Assembly (NCBI GenBank): GCA_904399395.1 | Contig: CAJFPJ010000056.1 | Coordinates: forward strand, 62,001-126,000 | Source of the DNA: an uncultured Clostridia bacterium | Lineage (GTDB): Bacteria; Bacillota; Clostridia; Oscillospirales; Acutalibacteraceae | Direction: 5' to 3' | Length of the DNA: 64,000 nt | In this document: positions 16,257 to 24,890 of the stretch, piece after piece | Position numbering within the stretch: position 1 is the first letter of the stretch | Layout: each line of letters starts with the position of its first letter | The notes under the pieces: model-generated | The model's database searches: none | What the model saw: only the letters and a program-made list of their open reading frames with translations | What the model was told of the DNA's origin: nothing | Made by a program: the position numbers and the translations under genes

Positions 16257-17534
16257 TCAGTCAAACAGCCCGTCGATCTCAAACATTTTCAGAAGGCGCA
16301 TAAAGGTGAGCCGGTTGCGCACATAGGGGGAGAGCTTGCAGGTGAGCTCCAGCATGGATTCGGGCAGGCCGATATCCGTCAGGCTTTTCACGCCGCCAAC
16401 CTGGTCGATCAGGCGGCAGATTTCTTCCTCAGAGGGAATCTGGTCGATGATCTTGACGATTTCCGGAACCTTTTCCGCCAGCACAGAGGCATCCACCTTA
16501 TCCAGCGGATTGGGAGTGTTTTCCTTGGTGAGCTCTTCCAGCATATCGGGCTTTTTCACATGCTCTTTGAGGAAATCCATTTCCACATCCATATGGGGCT
16601 TGATTTTATATTCGCCGCGGCGGAGCTTTTCGGCAGCCTTATGGTATACACGGGCAGCCAGAACCAACCCTACGGAAACTTTTTCACCGTGGTAGAAATC
16701 CACAAAGCCGTTGATCATTTCCATCTCCCAGGTATGGGACATATGATGCTCCGCACCGGAAGCGGGCCGGGAATTCCCCACCATCTGCATAGCCAGGCCA
16801 GAAAGAAGCAGCGCATACATCAGCTCTTCGCAGGCTTCCTTTTTTCCCTCTTTGATCTCGGGCAGGCAGGCGCAAACTTTTGCAAGGGCTTCTTCTTCCA
16901 GCTGGCAGACCCGGTCGCAGATATATTCGCCGGTAACGGCGTGGCTGATTTTCCAGTCCGCCAGGGCGGTGTATTTACCCAGCAGATCCGAAACGCCGGA
17001 GGCATTCAGGCGCACAGGCGCTTTTGCGAAAATATCGCTGTCGGCCACCACAAAAATAGGCGCAACCGCCGGGAATGTCTGCTTGCAGCCGTGCCAGGTC
17101 ATGGCAGCTACAGTGGAGACAAAACCATCCACGCTGGCGGCAGTGGGGACGGAGATGAAGGGAACGCCGATCTTATGGGCCACATACCGGGTGGCATCGT
17201 GAACAGTTCCGGAGCCCACAGCCAGCATCACATCGGTCTCGCCCACCTTGGCGAGCTTTTCCTCCACCATGGCCACAGCCCGCTCGTTTGCATGCAGATT
17301 GGTGGGGTCGAGAACGATCAAACCGCTTTCGGGGAGAAGCTCCATAACGGCTTCGCCTGCCACGCGGTAGGTGTTTTCATCGCAGATGACTACAGGCTTT
17401 TTAAAGCCTTTCTGGGCGATCAGGCCCGGCAGCCGCCGGATGGCGCCGGATTCAATGAAGATATCCTCCACAACAATTTCATGCACATGCCCGCAGGGGC
17501 AGGGTTTGGCAAATTCCGCCACATCGATTTTCAT
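16257..17534 (-). CDS. egsA: sn-Glycerol-1-phosphate dehydrogenase (EgsA/AraM type)
   Basis: A 425-residue member of the Fe/Zn polyol dehydrogenase superfamily. The NAD(P) loop AVGSGTVHDATRYVAHKIG, SVPTAASVDGFVS, the metal ligand Asp in NASGVSDLLGKYTALADW and the His-rich SGAEHHMSHTWEM followed by YHGEKVSVG are the pattern of G1P dehydrogenases, which reduce dihydroxyacetone phosphate to sn-glycerol-1-phosphate. An N-terminal CPCGH segment is present. The start is ATG 17534, 11 bases after AAGGAG; the GTG at 17546 overlaps that site. It lies 161 bases after pheA and may be read through from the aro operon. In bacteria the product's use (archaeal-type enantiomer) is unclear. Confidence 0.9.
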   Translation of the reverse strand: MKIDVAEFAKPCPCGHVHEIVVEDIFIESGAIRRLPGLIAQKGFKKPVVICDENTYRVAGEAVMELLPESGLIVLDPTNLHANERAVAMVEEKLAKVGETDVMLAVGSGTVHDATRYVAHKIGVPFISVPTAASVDGFVSTVAAMTWHGCKQTFPAVAPIFVVADSDIFAKAPVRLNASGVSDLLGKYTALADWKISHAVTGEYICDRVCQLEEEALAKVCACLPEIKEGKKEACEELMYALLLSGLAMQMVGNSRPASGAEHHMSHTWEMEMINGFVDFYHGEKVSVGLVLAARVYHKAAEKLRRGEYKIKPHMDVEMDFLKEHVKKPDMLEELTKENTPNPLDKVDASVLAEKVPEIVKIIDQIPSEEEICRLIDQVGGVKSLTDIGLPESMLELTCKLSPYVRNRLTFMRLLKMFEIDGLFD

Positions 17535-17695
17535 GTATTCACGCACTCCTTTTCATAACCGGTCCCGCCGGAACCTCTAAGACTCCGGCCCCAGGGCCCT
17601 TTCCGTTGGCGATGGATCCCGCTGTATTCCAAGATCCTGTCAGCCTTTCATGGCTGTATTGGGCAGCGGCGTCACCTAATACACAGTATACCATA

Positions 17696-18802
17696 TCAGT
17701 CCTCTTCTGTATAGTTTCCAAGGAAAGAAAAGCGGGGAAGCTCCGCAGAAAGAGAACACAAAAGCTTTAGAGTATGAGGTTCCCGCACGTTGCCGGAAAA
17801 ATCCAGATAGAAATCGTATTCAAACCGGCTTCCCGGAATGGGGCGGCTTTCGATCTTGGTCAGGTTCAGCCCTGCCTGAGCGAACCGGGAAAGCACGGAG
17901 TTCAGGGAACCCGTGGTGTGGGGCAGAGAAAAACACAGGCTGATTTTGCCCGCGTCCCTGGGAATATAGAGCTTACGGCTGATCTGGATGAAGCGGGTGC
18001 AGTTGTTGGAATTGTTCTGCACATCCTTCTGCAGGATGGGAAGCCCGGCTTTTTGGGCCGCTTCCTCAGAACAGATTGCCGCTTGCCCTTCCTTCTTCGC
18101 AAGAAGGGGCGCTTCTGCTGTGCTGGAGCAGGCGCAGGCGGAAAGATTCATCTGGGAAATCAGCTCTGAGCACTGGGAAAGGGCCTGGGGATGGGAGTAC
18201 ACCTTCTGAAAAGTTTTCCCCGGCTCTCCGCAGAGACAGTGATGGATATAGAGGGTTTCCGCCCCCACAATATAGAACCGGTATTTCAGGATAAGGTCAT
18301 ATACCTGCTCCACAGAACCCGCGGAGGAATTTTCCACCGGCAGGATGCCGAAGGCGGCTTTGCCCTCATCCACGGCCTGAAAGATTTCTGGGAAGGTGGG
18401 GAAAAACAAGGGGGAAGCCCCGGGCAGAAGCTTTTTGGCCGCTTCGTGGGAGAAGGAACCGGGGGCACCGAATACGGCGGCTTCCTCGGCTGAAGCAGGC
18501 GGTTCGCCGGCCTCTTCTAAAGTGCGGCGCAGCGTTTCCCCGCTTTCCAGAAGCTCATGCTGCAGCCCGCGGCTGATGCTCATAATAGCGGAATACAGCA
18601 CCCGGGCTTCGTTGGGATAAGCTCGGGCCTTTTTCGAGATCTTCTCCAATATGGCCTGTTCTCTGGCCTCATTGAGAATGGGGATGCCCTTCCCTTTTTT
18701 TATGCGGGCTACCTCTTTGGAGCAGTCCATTCTCTCCTCAAAGAGGGGCAAGAGCTTCCCGTCTATTTCGTCTATCTTTTGCCGCACGTCTTCCAGTGTC
18801 AT
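17696..18802 (-). CDS. pheA: Bifunctional chorismate mutase / prephenate dehydratase (P-protein)
   Basis: A 368-residue fusion. Residues 1-85 form an AroQ chorismate mutase (MTLEDVRQKIDEIDGKLLPLFEERM, with KEVARIKKGKGIPI). About 105-285 is prephenate dehydratase (GAPGSFSHEAAKKL, GILPVENSSAGSV and the catalytic NNCTRFIQISR). The C-terminal ACT domain contains PHTTGSLNSVLSRFAQAGLNLTKIESRPIPGSRFEY, including the GAL-like and ESRP Phe-binding motifs, so feedback inhibition by phenylalanine is expected. The ATG overlaps the aroC stop (ATGA), with GAGGAGG upstream. It is the last aro gene of the Phe/Tyr attenuator-controlled unit and makes phenylpyruvate. Confidence 0.95.
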   Translation of the reverse strand: MTLEDVRQKIDEIDGKLLPLFEERMDCSKEVARIKKGKGIPILNEAREQAILEKISKKARAYPNEARVLYSAIMSISRGLQHELLESGETLRRTLEEAGEPPASAEEAAVFGAPGSFSHEAAKKLLPGASPLFFPTFPEIFQAVDEGKAAFGILPVENSSAGSVEQVYDLILKYRFYIVGAETLYIHHCLCGEPGKTFQKVYSHPQALSQCSELISQMNLSACACSSTAEAPLLAKKEGQAAICSEEAAQKAGLPILQKDVQNNSNNCTRFIQISRKLYIPRDAGKISLCFSLPHTTGSLNSVLSRFAQAGLNLTKIESRPIPGSRFEYDFYLDFSGNVREPHTLKLLCSLSAELPRFSFLGNYTEED

Positions 18803-19974
18803 GCAAGTTCCTCCTCTTTTGCTGCTGTTTCAGAGGCTTCATTGGGCTCTGTAGGTTTGTGTTCAGGGCGCAGGCATTCCGGCGGAGCGGAGAGAAGCAG
18901 CTCCAGCATGGCCACCGCAGCGGCGCTTTCTGCTACGGGAACGGCCCTGGGCACTACGCAAGGGTCATGTCTTCCGTGGACGGATAGAGGAACATTCTCT
19001 TTTGTGAGGAGATCCACACTCTTCTGTTCCCTGGCAATGGAGGGGGTGGGCTTCAGGGCGAGCCGGAAGAGAATGGGGGCTCCGGTGGTAATACCCCCCA
19101 AGATTCCTCCGGCGCTGTTCTGCACGATTTTTACGCCCCCATCTTCCCCATACCGGTAAGGGTCATTGTTTTCACTGCCGCGTTTTTGGGCGGCTCCGAA
19201 GCCGGCTCCGAATTCCACGCCCTTTACAGCGGGAATGCCGAAAAGAATGGAAGAAAGCAGGGATTCCACGCCGCCGAAGAGAGGCCCCCCCAGCCCGCCG
19301 GGCATACTGGTTACGGCGCATTCCACAACGCCGCCTACACTATCCAGAGACATGCGGGCTTCTTCTATCACATCCCGCATGGCAGTCTCTGCGCCGGCGT
19401 CGATCACAGGGAAATATACGGAGGAGAGGCGTTCCATTAACTCTACCGGAATATCGGTTTCCGGGAAAAGAGAATCCCTTATAGGGCCGATGGAAGCCAC
19501 ATGGCCCGCTATCCGGATGCCTCGGCGGGAAAGGATCTGGCGGCATACGGCGCCCGCCGCACACAGGCAGGCCGTAAGGCGCCCGGAAAAGTGGCCGCCT
19601 CCTCGAATGTCGTTATATCCCCCATATTTCAGATAGGCGGCGTAATCCGAATGGCCCGGCCGGGGGATCCGCCCCAGAGAACCGTAATCTTTGGACCGGG
19701 TATTTGTGTTTTCGATTAGGATGCAAAGAGGCGCACCCGTGGTAATCCCGTTGAGAAGGCCGCTGAGAATTTTGGGGATGTCGGCTTCCTTCCGGGGGGT
19801 GGAGCTTTTATCCCTGCCGGGGGCCCTGCGGCCCATCTGCAGAAGAAGAGCGGCCTCGTCGATAGGTTCCCCTGCCGGGAGCCCATCCAGCACAAGACCG
19901 ATGGCAGGGCCGTGGCTTTCGCCAAAAATGGAAAGGTGGAGATTATTCCCCCAGACGGATGCTGCTGCGCACAT
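18799..19974 (-). CDS. aroC: Chorismate synthase
   Basis: A 391-residue enzyme that needs reduced FMN and makes chorismate from EPSP. The signatures are intact: WGNNLHLSIFGESHG at the N-terminus, RRAPGRDKSSTPRKE, RPGHSDYAAYLKYG with YNDIRGGGHFSGR, and GEDGGVKIVQNSAGGILGG followed by HDPCVVPRAVPVAE. The last 30 residues are an acidic tail beyond the usual end. The start ATG lies inside the 3' end of aroA (a 32-base overlap) with TAGGAGGAAACG upstream, so the pair is translationally coupled. Its role is the final step of the shikimate pathway. Confidence 0.96.
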   Translation of the reverse strand: MCAAASVWGNNLHLSIFGESHGPAIGLVLDGLPAGEPIDEAALLLQMGRRAPGRDKSSTPRKEADIPKILSGLLNGITTGAPLCILIENTNTRSKDYGSLGRIPRPGHSDYAAYLKYGGYNDIRGGGHFSGRLTACLCAAGAVCRQILSRRGIRIAGHVASIGPIRDSLFPETDIPVELMERLSSVYFPVIDAGAETAMRDVIEEARMSLDSVGGVVECAVTSMPGGLGGPLFGGVESLLSSILFGIPAVKGVEFGAGFGAAQKRGSENNDPYRYGEDGGVKIVQNSAGGILGGITTGAPILFRLALKPTPSIAREQKSVDLLTKENVPLSVHGRHDPCVVPRAVPVAESAAAVAMLELLLSAPPECLRPEHKPTEPNEASETAAKEEELA

Positions 19975-21274
19975 GGGCGTTTCCTCCTAACTGGTTATAT
20001 TGTGTGAAAAAATCCGGGAAGCTTTTCCGAATGCTTTGTGGATCGGTGATTTCTGTTTTTCCACAGGCAGAAAGGGCGGCAGTGGAAAAAGCCATCACGA
20101 TGCGGTGATCGTTCCAGCCCCGCAGGCTCCCGCCGGAAAGGGAACCCGAACCCCGTATCCTGAGCCCGCCGGGCAGTTCAGTGACGTTTGCTCCCATGCG
20201 GGAAAGCCCCTCGGCCACAGCGGCCAGCCGGTCGCTTTCCTTGATGCGGAGGCGTTCCGCATTATAGAGTATTGTCTCGCCCTCAGCGAAGGCCCCTGCC
20301 ACGGCCAGAATGGGCACCAGGTCGGGGATCTGGGAAGCGTCTATTTCGATGCCGCGCAGCCTGGCGGAGGCCCGGCAGCCGAAGAGGATATTTCCGCTAT
20401 GACCGGGGAGGGTATAGGTTTCCGCCCCGAATTGGGTGAGGAGGTCGAAAATAGCCTTGTCTCCCTGAAGGGAACCGGCTTTCAGTCCGGAGACGCGCAC
20501 ATCTCCGCCAATCGCTCCGGCGGTCAGGAAGAAGGCGGCCTGGGACCAGTCTCCTTCCACAAAATGTTCCCCGGCAGCGTAGGTTTGCCCCCCGGGGATT
20601 TTCCATCCCTTTTCGGTGGGGTGGATTCGAATGCCGAAGGAGGAAAGGGTCTCCAGTGTCATCTCCACATAGGCGGCGCTCTGCAGGGAGGTGGTCAGAC
20701 GGATTTCGCTCTCTCCCGCCAGAAGAGGCAGGGCTAAAAGAAGTCCTGTTATGAACTGAGAGCTGATATCCCCGGGAAGCTCATAAAGCCCGGGCGTAAG
20801 CCTTCCATGGATAGTGAAAGGGAGCCCTCCTTCTGTTTCACAGAGAACCCCGTGACGGGGCAGAAGCTCTGTATAAAGGCCGATGGGCCTTTGGGGAAGG
20901 CGGCCTCTGCCAGTGAACTTGGCCGGGAGCCCCAGGGCAGCGGCAATGGGGATCAAAAAACGAAGGGAGGAACCGCTTTCGCCGCAGTCGATGGCCAACA
21001 GGGAGCCTCCTGCCGGGGGATTCCCCGGGCCTATGTGAACGCCGTCCTTTTCCTTTTGGACAGAAGCTCCCAGGGCCCTTGCGGCATTCAGCGTGACACT
21101 TATATCTTCTGATTCCGCCAGAGGATGCACAAAACACGTCCCTCCTCCGGAAAGGGCAGAAAGGGCGGCGCAGAGAATGGCCCGGTGAGCGGCGCTTTTA
21201 GAGGGAGGGGCTGCTGTGGTTCCTCGCAGAGATGCAGGGGTTAAGAGGACGGTTTCGGAAGAAGGGGCTTCCAT
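19943..21274 (-). CDS. aroA: 3-Phosphoshikimate 1-carboxyvinyltransferase (EPSP synthase)
   Basis: A 443-residue two-domain enzyme that joins shikimate-3-phosphate and PEP. SKSAAHRAILCAALS contains the first Lys/Arg substrate contacts; GESGSSLRFLIPIAAALG is the PEP-binding loop (NAGT in many enzymes, here CGESGSSLRF); IKESDRLAAVAEGLSRMG and GWNDHRIVMAFSTAAL complete the active site. The GESGSSLRF form of the loop belongs to the diverged branch that is often less glyphosate-sensitive (family knowledge, not tested here). GGAAGTGATC precedes the ATG. It overlaps aroC downstream and lies 78 bases after aroB. Confidence 0.95.
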   Translation of the reverse strand: MEAPSSETVLLTPASLRGTTAAPPSKSAAHRAILCAALSALSGGGTCFVHPLAESEDISVTLNAARALGASVQKEKDGVHIGPGNPPAGGSLLAIDCGESGSSLRFLIPIAAALGLPAKFTGRGRLPQRPIGLYTELLPRHGVLCETEGGLPFTIHGRLTPGLYELPGDISSQFITGLLLALPLLAGESEIRLTTSLQSAAYVEMTLETLSSFGIRIHPTEKGWKIPGGQTYAAGEHFVEGDWSQAAFFLTAGAIGGDVRVSGLKAGSLQGDKAIFDLLTQFGAETYTLPGHSGNILFGCRASARLRGIEIDASQIPDLVPILAVAGAFAEGETILYNAERLRIKESDRLAAVAEGLSRMGANVTELPGGLRIRGSGSLSGGSLRGWNDHRIVMAFSTAALSACGKTEITDPQSIRKSFPDFFTQYNQLGGNAHVRSSIRLGE

Positions 21275-21352
21275 ACGATCACTTCCTACTATAAAAATGG
21301 GGATTCTGTCATGTCATTGGCGCTTCATATGAACAAAAAGAAAGAAGGGAGT

Positions 21353-22414
21353 TTATTCTTCCGGCTCCACGCCGCAGAAGCGGAGAAATTCCTCTCTGTC
21401 CATTTCCTGCACAAAGCTTTCTCCTATATCCCGCAGAAGAACGATTCGGATGGAGGAACCTGTGCTCTTTTTATCAGAAGCAGTGGCCTCCATCAGATGC
21501 CACAGATCGGCTTTGTCGGAAACGGGCAGGTGATAGAGCTCCAGAACCCGAGTGATCCGATCTGCTGTGCCGGGGGCCGTCAGTCCGGCGCGTTCGCCGG
21601 CTTTGGTGATCATAACCATGCCGATACCTACTGCTGCCCCATGGGAAAGCCCGGAAAAACCATGCAGCTTTTCCAGGGCGTGGCCTAGAGTGTGGCCAAA
21701 GTTCAGAAGCATCCGTTCACCGGTGTCGAATTCATCGTGTTCCACTACCCGGCGCTTGATATCCACGCAGCGGAAGAGGATATCTTCCATGTTCTGAGAA
21801 ACATCCCCCGTTTCTAAAAGGTTGAAAAGCTCTTCACTGCGGATGCAGCCATATTTAATGACTTCCCCCATTCCGTCTGCAAACCATTGGGGCGGCAGGG
21901 TGGAAAGTGTGTCGGGGTCGATGAGCACCAGGGAAGGCTGGTGGAAGGCTCCTACCAGGTTTTTGCCCTGAGGCAGGTCTACGGCGGTCTTTCCCCCTAC
22001 GGAAGAATCCACCTGGGCAAGGAGCGTGGTGGGGATCTGCACAAAGGGGATCCCGCGCAGATAACAGGCTGCGGCAAAGCCCGCCATATCTCCTGTTACC
22101 CCGCCGCCCAGGGCGATGATAAAGTCGGTGCGGGTGAGATGTTTTTCCGCCAGAAAGAGAAGAATGTTCTCAAAGGTGGAAAGCTGTTTGTTTTCCTCCC
22201 CTGCAGGGAAGGTGAAAGAATCCGCGGCAAAGTTCGCTTCCTTCAGAGAACGGAGAAGGCCTTCTCCATAGAGGGGGAAAACATTGCTGTCGCTGACGAC
22301 CACGGTGCGCCTGCTTCTGGGAAAGAGCTCCCGGCAGAGAGTGCCCGCCTTTTGCAGGCAGCCTTTTTCAATGAGAATTTTATAAGGCTTCGAGGTATAT
22401 ACGGTCATTTCCAT
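21353..22414 (-). CDS. aroB: 3-Dehydroquinate synthase
   Basis: A 353-residue NAD- and metal-dependent enzyme that cyclises DAHP. The motifs are typical: FPAGEENKQLSTFENI, the NAD loop IALGGGVTGDMAGFAAACYLRGIPFVQIPTTLLAQVDSSVGGKTAVDLPQGKN (seen in full, the AroB fingerprint), the metal ligands in GCIRSEELF, and FGHTLGHALE with later LSHGAAVGIGMVM. AAGGAGAT lies before the ATG. It is the third gene after the aroF leader and supplies dehydroquinate; the next enzyme, 3-dehydroquinate dehydratase, is not encoded anywhere in this window. Confidence 0.96.
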   Translation of the reverse strand: MEMTVYTSKPYKILIEKGCLQKAGTLCRELFPRSRRTVVVSDSNVFPLYGEGLLRSLKEANFAADSFTFPAGEENKQLSTFENILLFLAEKHLTRTDFIIALGGGVTGDMAGFAAACYLRGIPFVQIPTTLLAQVDSSVGGKTAVDLPQGKNLVGAFHQPSLVLIDPDTLSTLPPQWFADGMGEVIKYGCIRSEELFNLLETGDVSQNMEDILFRCVDIKRRVVEHDEFDTGERMLLNFGHTLGHALEKLHGFSGLSHGAAVGIGMVMITKAGERAGLTAPGTADRITRVLELYHLPVSDKADLWHLMEATASDKKSTGSSIRIVLLRDIGESFVQEMDREEFLRFCGVEPEE

Positions 22415-22482
22415 TTGGTTATCTCCTTTTCCGGCGTTCTGCCGGGCAGTTCAAAGGTCGCCTTTTTGGCTCCTTTCCACGC

Positions 22483-23319
22483 TTATTCCCCCAGCTGTTC
22501 CTTGATGAGCCTTCCCTTTCGGAGAAGGCCTCGCAGATCATCCCGGCGGCCTTCCGCCACAGCATCCCGCAGGGCGGTGATATTTTCAATCAGCAGATCC
22601 AGCTCTTCTGTGAGCGGCACGGCATTATCCAGGAAGAGCTCCGTCCACAGTACCTCGTTGATGCGCGCCACCCGGGAAACATCCCTGTAGCTTCCGGCGG
22701 AAAAGCCGTTGTGCTGCAGGCACTGGGGGCTCATCACATAGGCGCAGGCCAGCACATGGGGGAGCTGGCTTGTGTAGGCGATCATCTGGTCGTGATGCTC
22801 CGGCGTTGTGATTACTGTTTGTCCGAATCCAAGGCTGAGGGCTAGGTCCTCTATTTCTTTCACAGATTCCTCCGGTGCGCCGCAGGGGACGATGATAAAG
22901 CTGGCTCCTTGAAAAAGCTCTGCCTCACTGGCTGAAAAGCCGTTTTTTTCCTTTCCCGCCATGGGATGGCAGCCAATAAAAGTGAATCCGAACCGCTGAG
23001 CCAGAGGGGGCATTCTGCGGCAAATTTCTCCTTTGATGCCGCAGGTGTCAGCTACCACGCAATCTTTGGGGATTAGGTGGCCGTATTCCTCTATAAAGGA
23101 AACGGCGGCTTCCGGATAGATGCAGAGTAAAACCAAATCCGCTTCCCGAAGGGAATCGGGAGTGCCCATAGAGTGGATGGCGCCTTCAGAAAGGGCTCTT
23201 TCCAGCACATCGGGGCTCACATCGATACCTGTCACTGTATGCTCGGTGCGGGAACGAAGGGCTTTTGCTAAGGAGCCCCCAATTAGGCCCAGGCCCACGA
23301 TCACGATGTTTTTTTTCAT
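22483..23319 (-). CDS. tyrA: Prephenate dehydrogenase
   Basis: A 278-residue protein with an N-terminal Rossmann loop IVGLGLIGGSLAKALR and acidic VTGIDVS for NAD, then DTCGIKGEI, GCHPMAGKEKNGF (the catalytic His region) and HDQMIAYTSQLPHVLACAYV with late SYRDVSRVARI, all typical of TyrA. It oxidatively decarboxylates prephenate to 4-hydroxyphenylpyruvate for tyrosine. No ACT domain is attached, unlike many Firmicute TyrA proteins. The start is ATG 23319 with AAAGGAG upstream; reading further upstream runs into the aroF 3' end. It is the second gene of the attenuated operon. Confidence 0.94.
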   Translation of the reverse strand: MKKNIVIVGLGLIGGSLAKALRSRTEHTVTGIDVSPDVLERALSEGAIHSMGTPDSLREADLVLLCIYPEAAVSFIEEYGHLIPKDCVVADTCGIKGEICRRMPPLAQRFGFTFIGCHPMAGKEKNGFSASEAELFQGASFIIVPCGAPEESVKEIEDLALSLGFGQTVITTPEHHDQMIAYTSQLPHVLACAYVMSPQCLQHNGFSAGSYRDVSRVARINEVLWTELFLDNAVPLTEELDLLIENITALRDAVAEGRRDDLRGLLRKGRLIKEQLGE

Positions 23320-23401
23320 GTCTGCACTCCTTTCAGCGGTTCTCGGTTTCTGTTTGGAACGAAAACTGGGGCGGGGAGTTAAAGTTCCCCAGCCCAGGAA
23401 A

Positions 23402-24418
23402 TCACATATCCTCTTTGAGAACCTTGGCCGCGGCGAAAACACGCTTGGCCACATGGTCGAACTGATCCGGCGTCAGAGACTGGGCACCGTCAGAAAGAGC
23501 CTTGGCGGGGTTGTTGTGCACTTCAATCATCAGGCCGTCGGCTCCTGCGGCAACGGCAGCCATAGCCAGAGGTTCCACCAGGGAAGCAATTCCGGAGGCG
23601 TGGCTGGGATCCACAATCACCGGCAGGTGGGAAAGCTTCTTGAAGATGGGCACGGCGGAAATATCCAGAGTATTGCGGGTGTAGGTCTCATAGGTGCGGA
23701 TGCCGCGCTCGCAGAGAATGACCTGCTCGTTGCCCCCAGCCATAATGTATTCAGCGCTCATAAGGGTTTCTTCAATAGTGTTGGCGAGGCCGCGCTTTAA
23801 GAGGATGGGCTTTCTGAGCTTGCCCAGTTCTTTCAAAAGCTCGAAGTTTTGCATATTCCGAGCCCCTACCTGGATGATGTCCACATCCTCGAAGAGGGGA
23901 AGATGAGCGGTGCTCATGATTTCTGTTACAATGGGGAGACCGGTGTGCTCCCGAGCCTTTCTCAGAAGCTCCAGCCCGCTGGCATGGAGGCCCTGGAAGG
24001 CATAGGGGGAGGTTCTGGGTTTGAAAGCGCCGCCCCGAAGGAATTGAGCCCCGGCAGCCTTTACCCGCTCGGCTACATAACAGATCTGCTCTTCTGTTTC
24101 CACAGAGCAGGGGCCCGCCATGATACAGAGGTTCCCGTCGCCGATTTTCTGCCCTCCCGGGAGGGTGATGACCGTGTTATCCGGGTGAAATTTACGGTTG
24201 GCCTTTTTATAGGGCTCCTGAACGCGCTTGACGCTGTCTACCACGTCCTGGGCGGCAATATATTCAATATCAATGACGGAGGTATCCCCGATCAGACCTA
24301 AAACGGTGCTGTGGGTTCCCACCCAGGTGTTGACCTTTACTTTATATTCCTCGGTAAGACTGTCTGTGAAACTTTTGACCTGGGCTGCTGTGCAGTCCGG
24401 CTTTAATACGATGATCAT
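23402..24418 (-). CDS. aroF: 3-Deoxy-7-phosphoheptulonate (DAHP) synthase, type I-beta
   Basis: A 338-residue enzyme that condenses PEP and erythrose-4-phosphate, the entry to the shikimate pathway. Residues 1-70 form a ferredoxin-like regulatory domain (MIIVLKPDCTAAQVKSFTDSL...), as in Thermotoga-type DAHP synthases, which binds Tyr or Phe for feedback control. The TIM barrel carries MAGPCSVE (metal Cys), GGAFKPRTSPYAFQG, QVGARNMQNFELLKELG, ILLKRGLANTIEE and the late VDPSHASG and GLMIEVHNNPAKALSDG. AGGAGGT precedes ATG 24418. It is the first structural gene after a Phe/Tyr-coding leader peptide and terminator, so both allosteric and attenuation control are likely. Confidence 0.96.
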   Translation of the reverse strand: MIIVLKPDCTAAQVKSFTDSLTEEYKVKVNTWVGTHSTVLGLIGDTSVIDIEYIAAQDVVDSVKRVQEPYKKANRKFHPDNTVITLPGGQKIGDGNLCIMAGPCSVETEEQICYVAERVKAAGAQFLRGGAFKPRTSPYAFQGLHASGLELLRKAREHTGLPIVTEIMSTAHLPLFEDVDIIQVGARNMQNFELLKELGKLRKPILLKRGLANTIEETLMSAEYIMAGGNEQVILCERGIRTYETYTRNTLDISAVPIFKKLSHLPVIVDPSHASGIASLVEPLAMAAVAAGADGLMIEVHNNPAKALSDGAQSLTPDQFDHVAKRVFAAAKVLKEDM

Positions 24419-24493
24419 ATTGCATACCTCCTGAATTCATATGGATGCTAGTAGCGGCGAACATACTAGAGAAAGAAGAAAACCAAAAAAGCA

Positions 24494-24526
24494 TGAAAAA
24501 AACGGAGCTGCCGGCAGCTCCGTTTC
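24494..24526 (-). terminator. Attenuator terminator in the aroF leader
   Basis: AACGGAGCTGCC and GGCAGCTCCGTT form a perfect 12-bp palindromic stem, followed on the minus strand by TTTTTTTC. It lies about 75 bases before the aroF start and after the leader peptide stop, so it ends transcription inside the leader, not after a gene. The segment TGCTGAT (24527-24533) directly before it is complementary to ATCAGCA in the leader peptide gene. Confidence 0.85.
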
Positions 24527-24573
24527 ATCAGCACATCTGTTTCAATACATACAATAGCCCCACCGCACGTATC

Positions 24574-24705
24574 TTATACGGTATGGGCCTGCTGATTCTG
24601 TCTGGAGTTTCTGCAGCAGGATACACACGCCAAAAAAGCCCGCGCCATAAAATAGCCGGGAAAATAAAAGCTTGTAAATCGTGTGCTGCGAACTGTCATA
24701 GACAT
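24574..24705 (-). CDS. Phe/Tyr-rich leader peptide of the aroF operon
   Basis: A 43-codon frame with a good ribosome-binding site: AGGAG six bases before ATG 24705. Residues 10-24 contain seven aromatic residues: Phe10, Phe13, Tyr14, Phe15, Tyr18, Phe19 and Phe24 (RFTSFYFPGYFMARAF); there is no Trp. It lies between a consensus promoter and an intrinsic terminator, with aroF next. This is the classical design of an amino-acid-starvation attenuator: ribosomes that stall on Phe or Tyr codons change RNA folding and allow read-through. Within it, CCTGCTG (24614-24620) and CAGCAGG (24588-24594) can pair, and ATCAGCA (24590-24596) can instead pair with TGCTGAT just before the terminator. The translated status is inferred. 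Confidence 0.72.
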   Translation of the reverse strand: MSMTVRSTRFTSFYFPGYFMARAFLACVSCCRNSRQNQQAHTV

Positions 24706-24802
24706 ATGAAACTCCTGAATCCTTTCAGAATACAATTCTGGCGGAAAAGTCTCCGCTCAGACCATGCTTTTGCAAGATGGTTTCCATCTTCTCGTGATTT
24801 TC

Positions 24803-24831
24803 ATCATAAACGATTTTATTTTGATTGTCAA
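24803..24831 (-). promoter_or_regulatory. Sigma-A promoter of the aroF operon
   Basis: TTGACA (24826-24831), 17 bp, TATGAT (24803-24808) on the minus strand. The transcript should begin near 24795, which gives a leader of about 375 bases before aroF. Confidence 0.88.
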
Positions 24832-24890
24832 GATTTTTTGACGCTTTTTCGATTTTAATCGATAAAGTGAATTTCATGCTTTTTTATCTA

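Noticed and set aside
24419-24800. A T-box in the aroF leader
   Set aside because: No T-box consensus (GGTGGNACCGCG) or stem I motifs; the aromatic leader peptide and terminator fit attenuation better.
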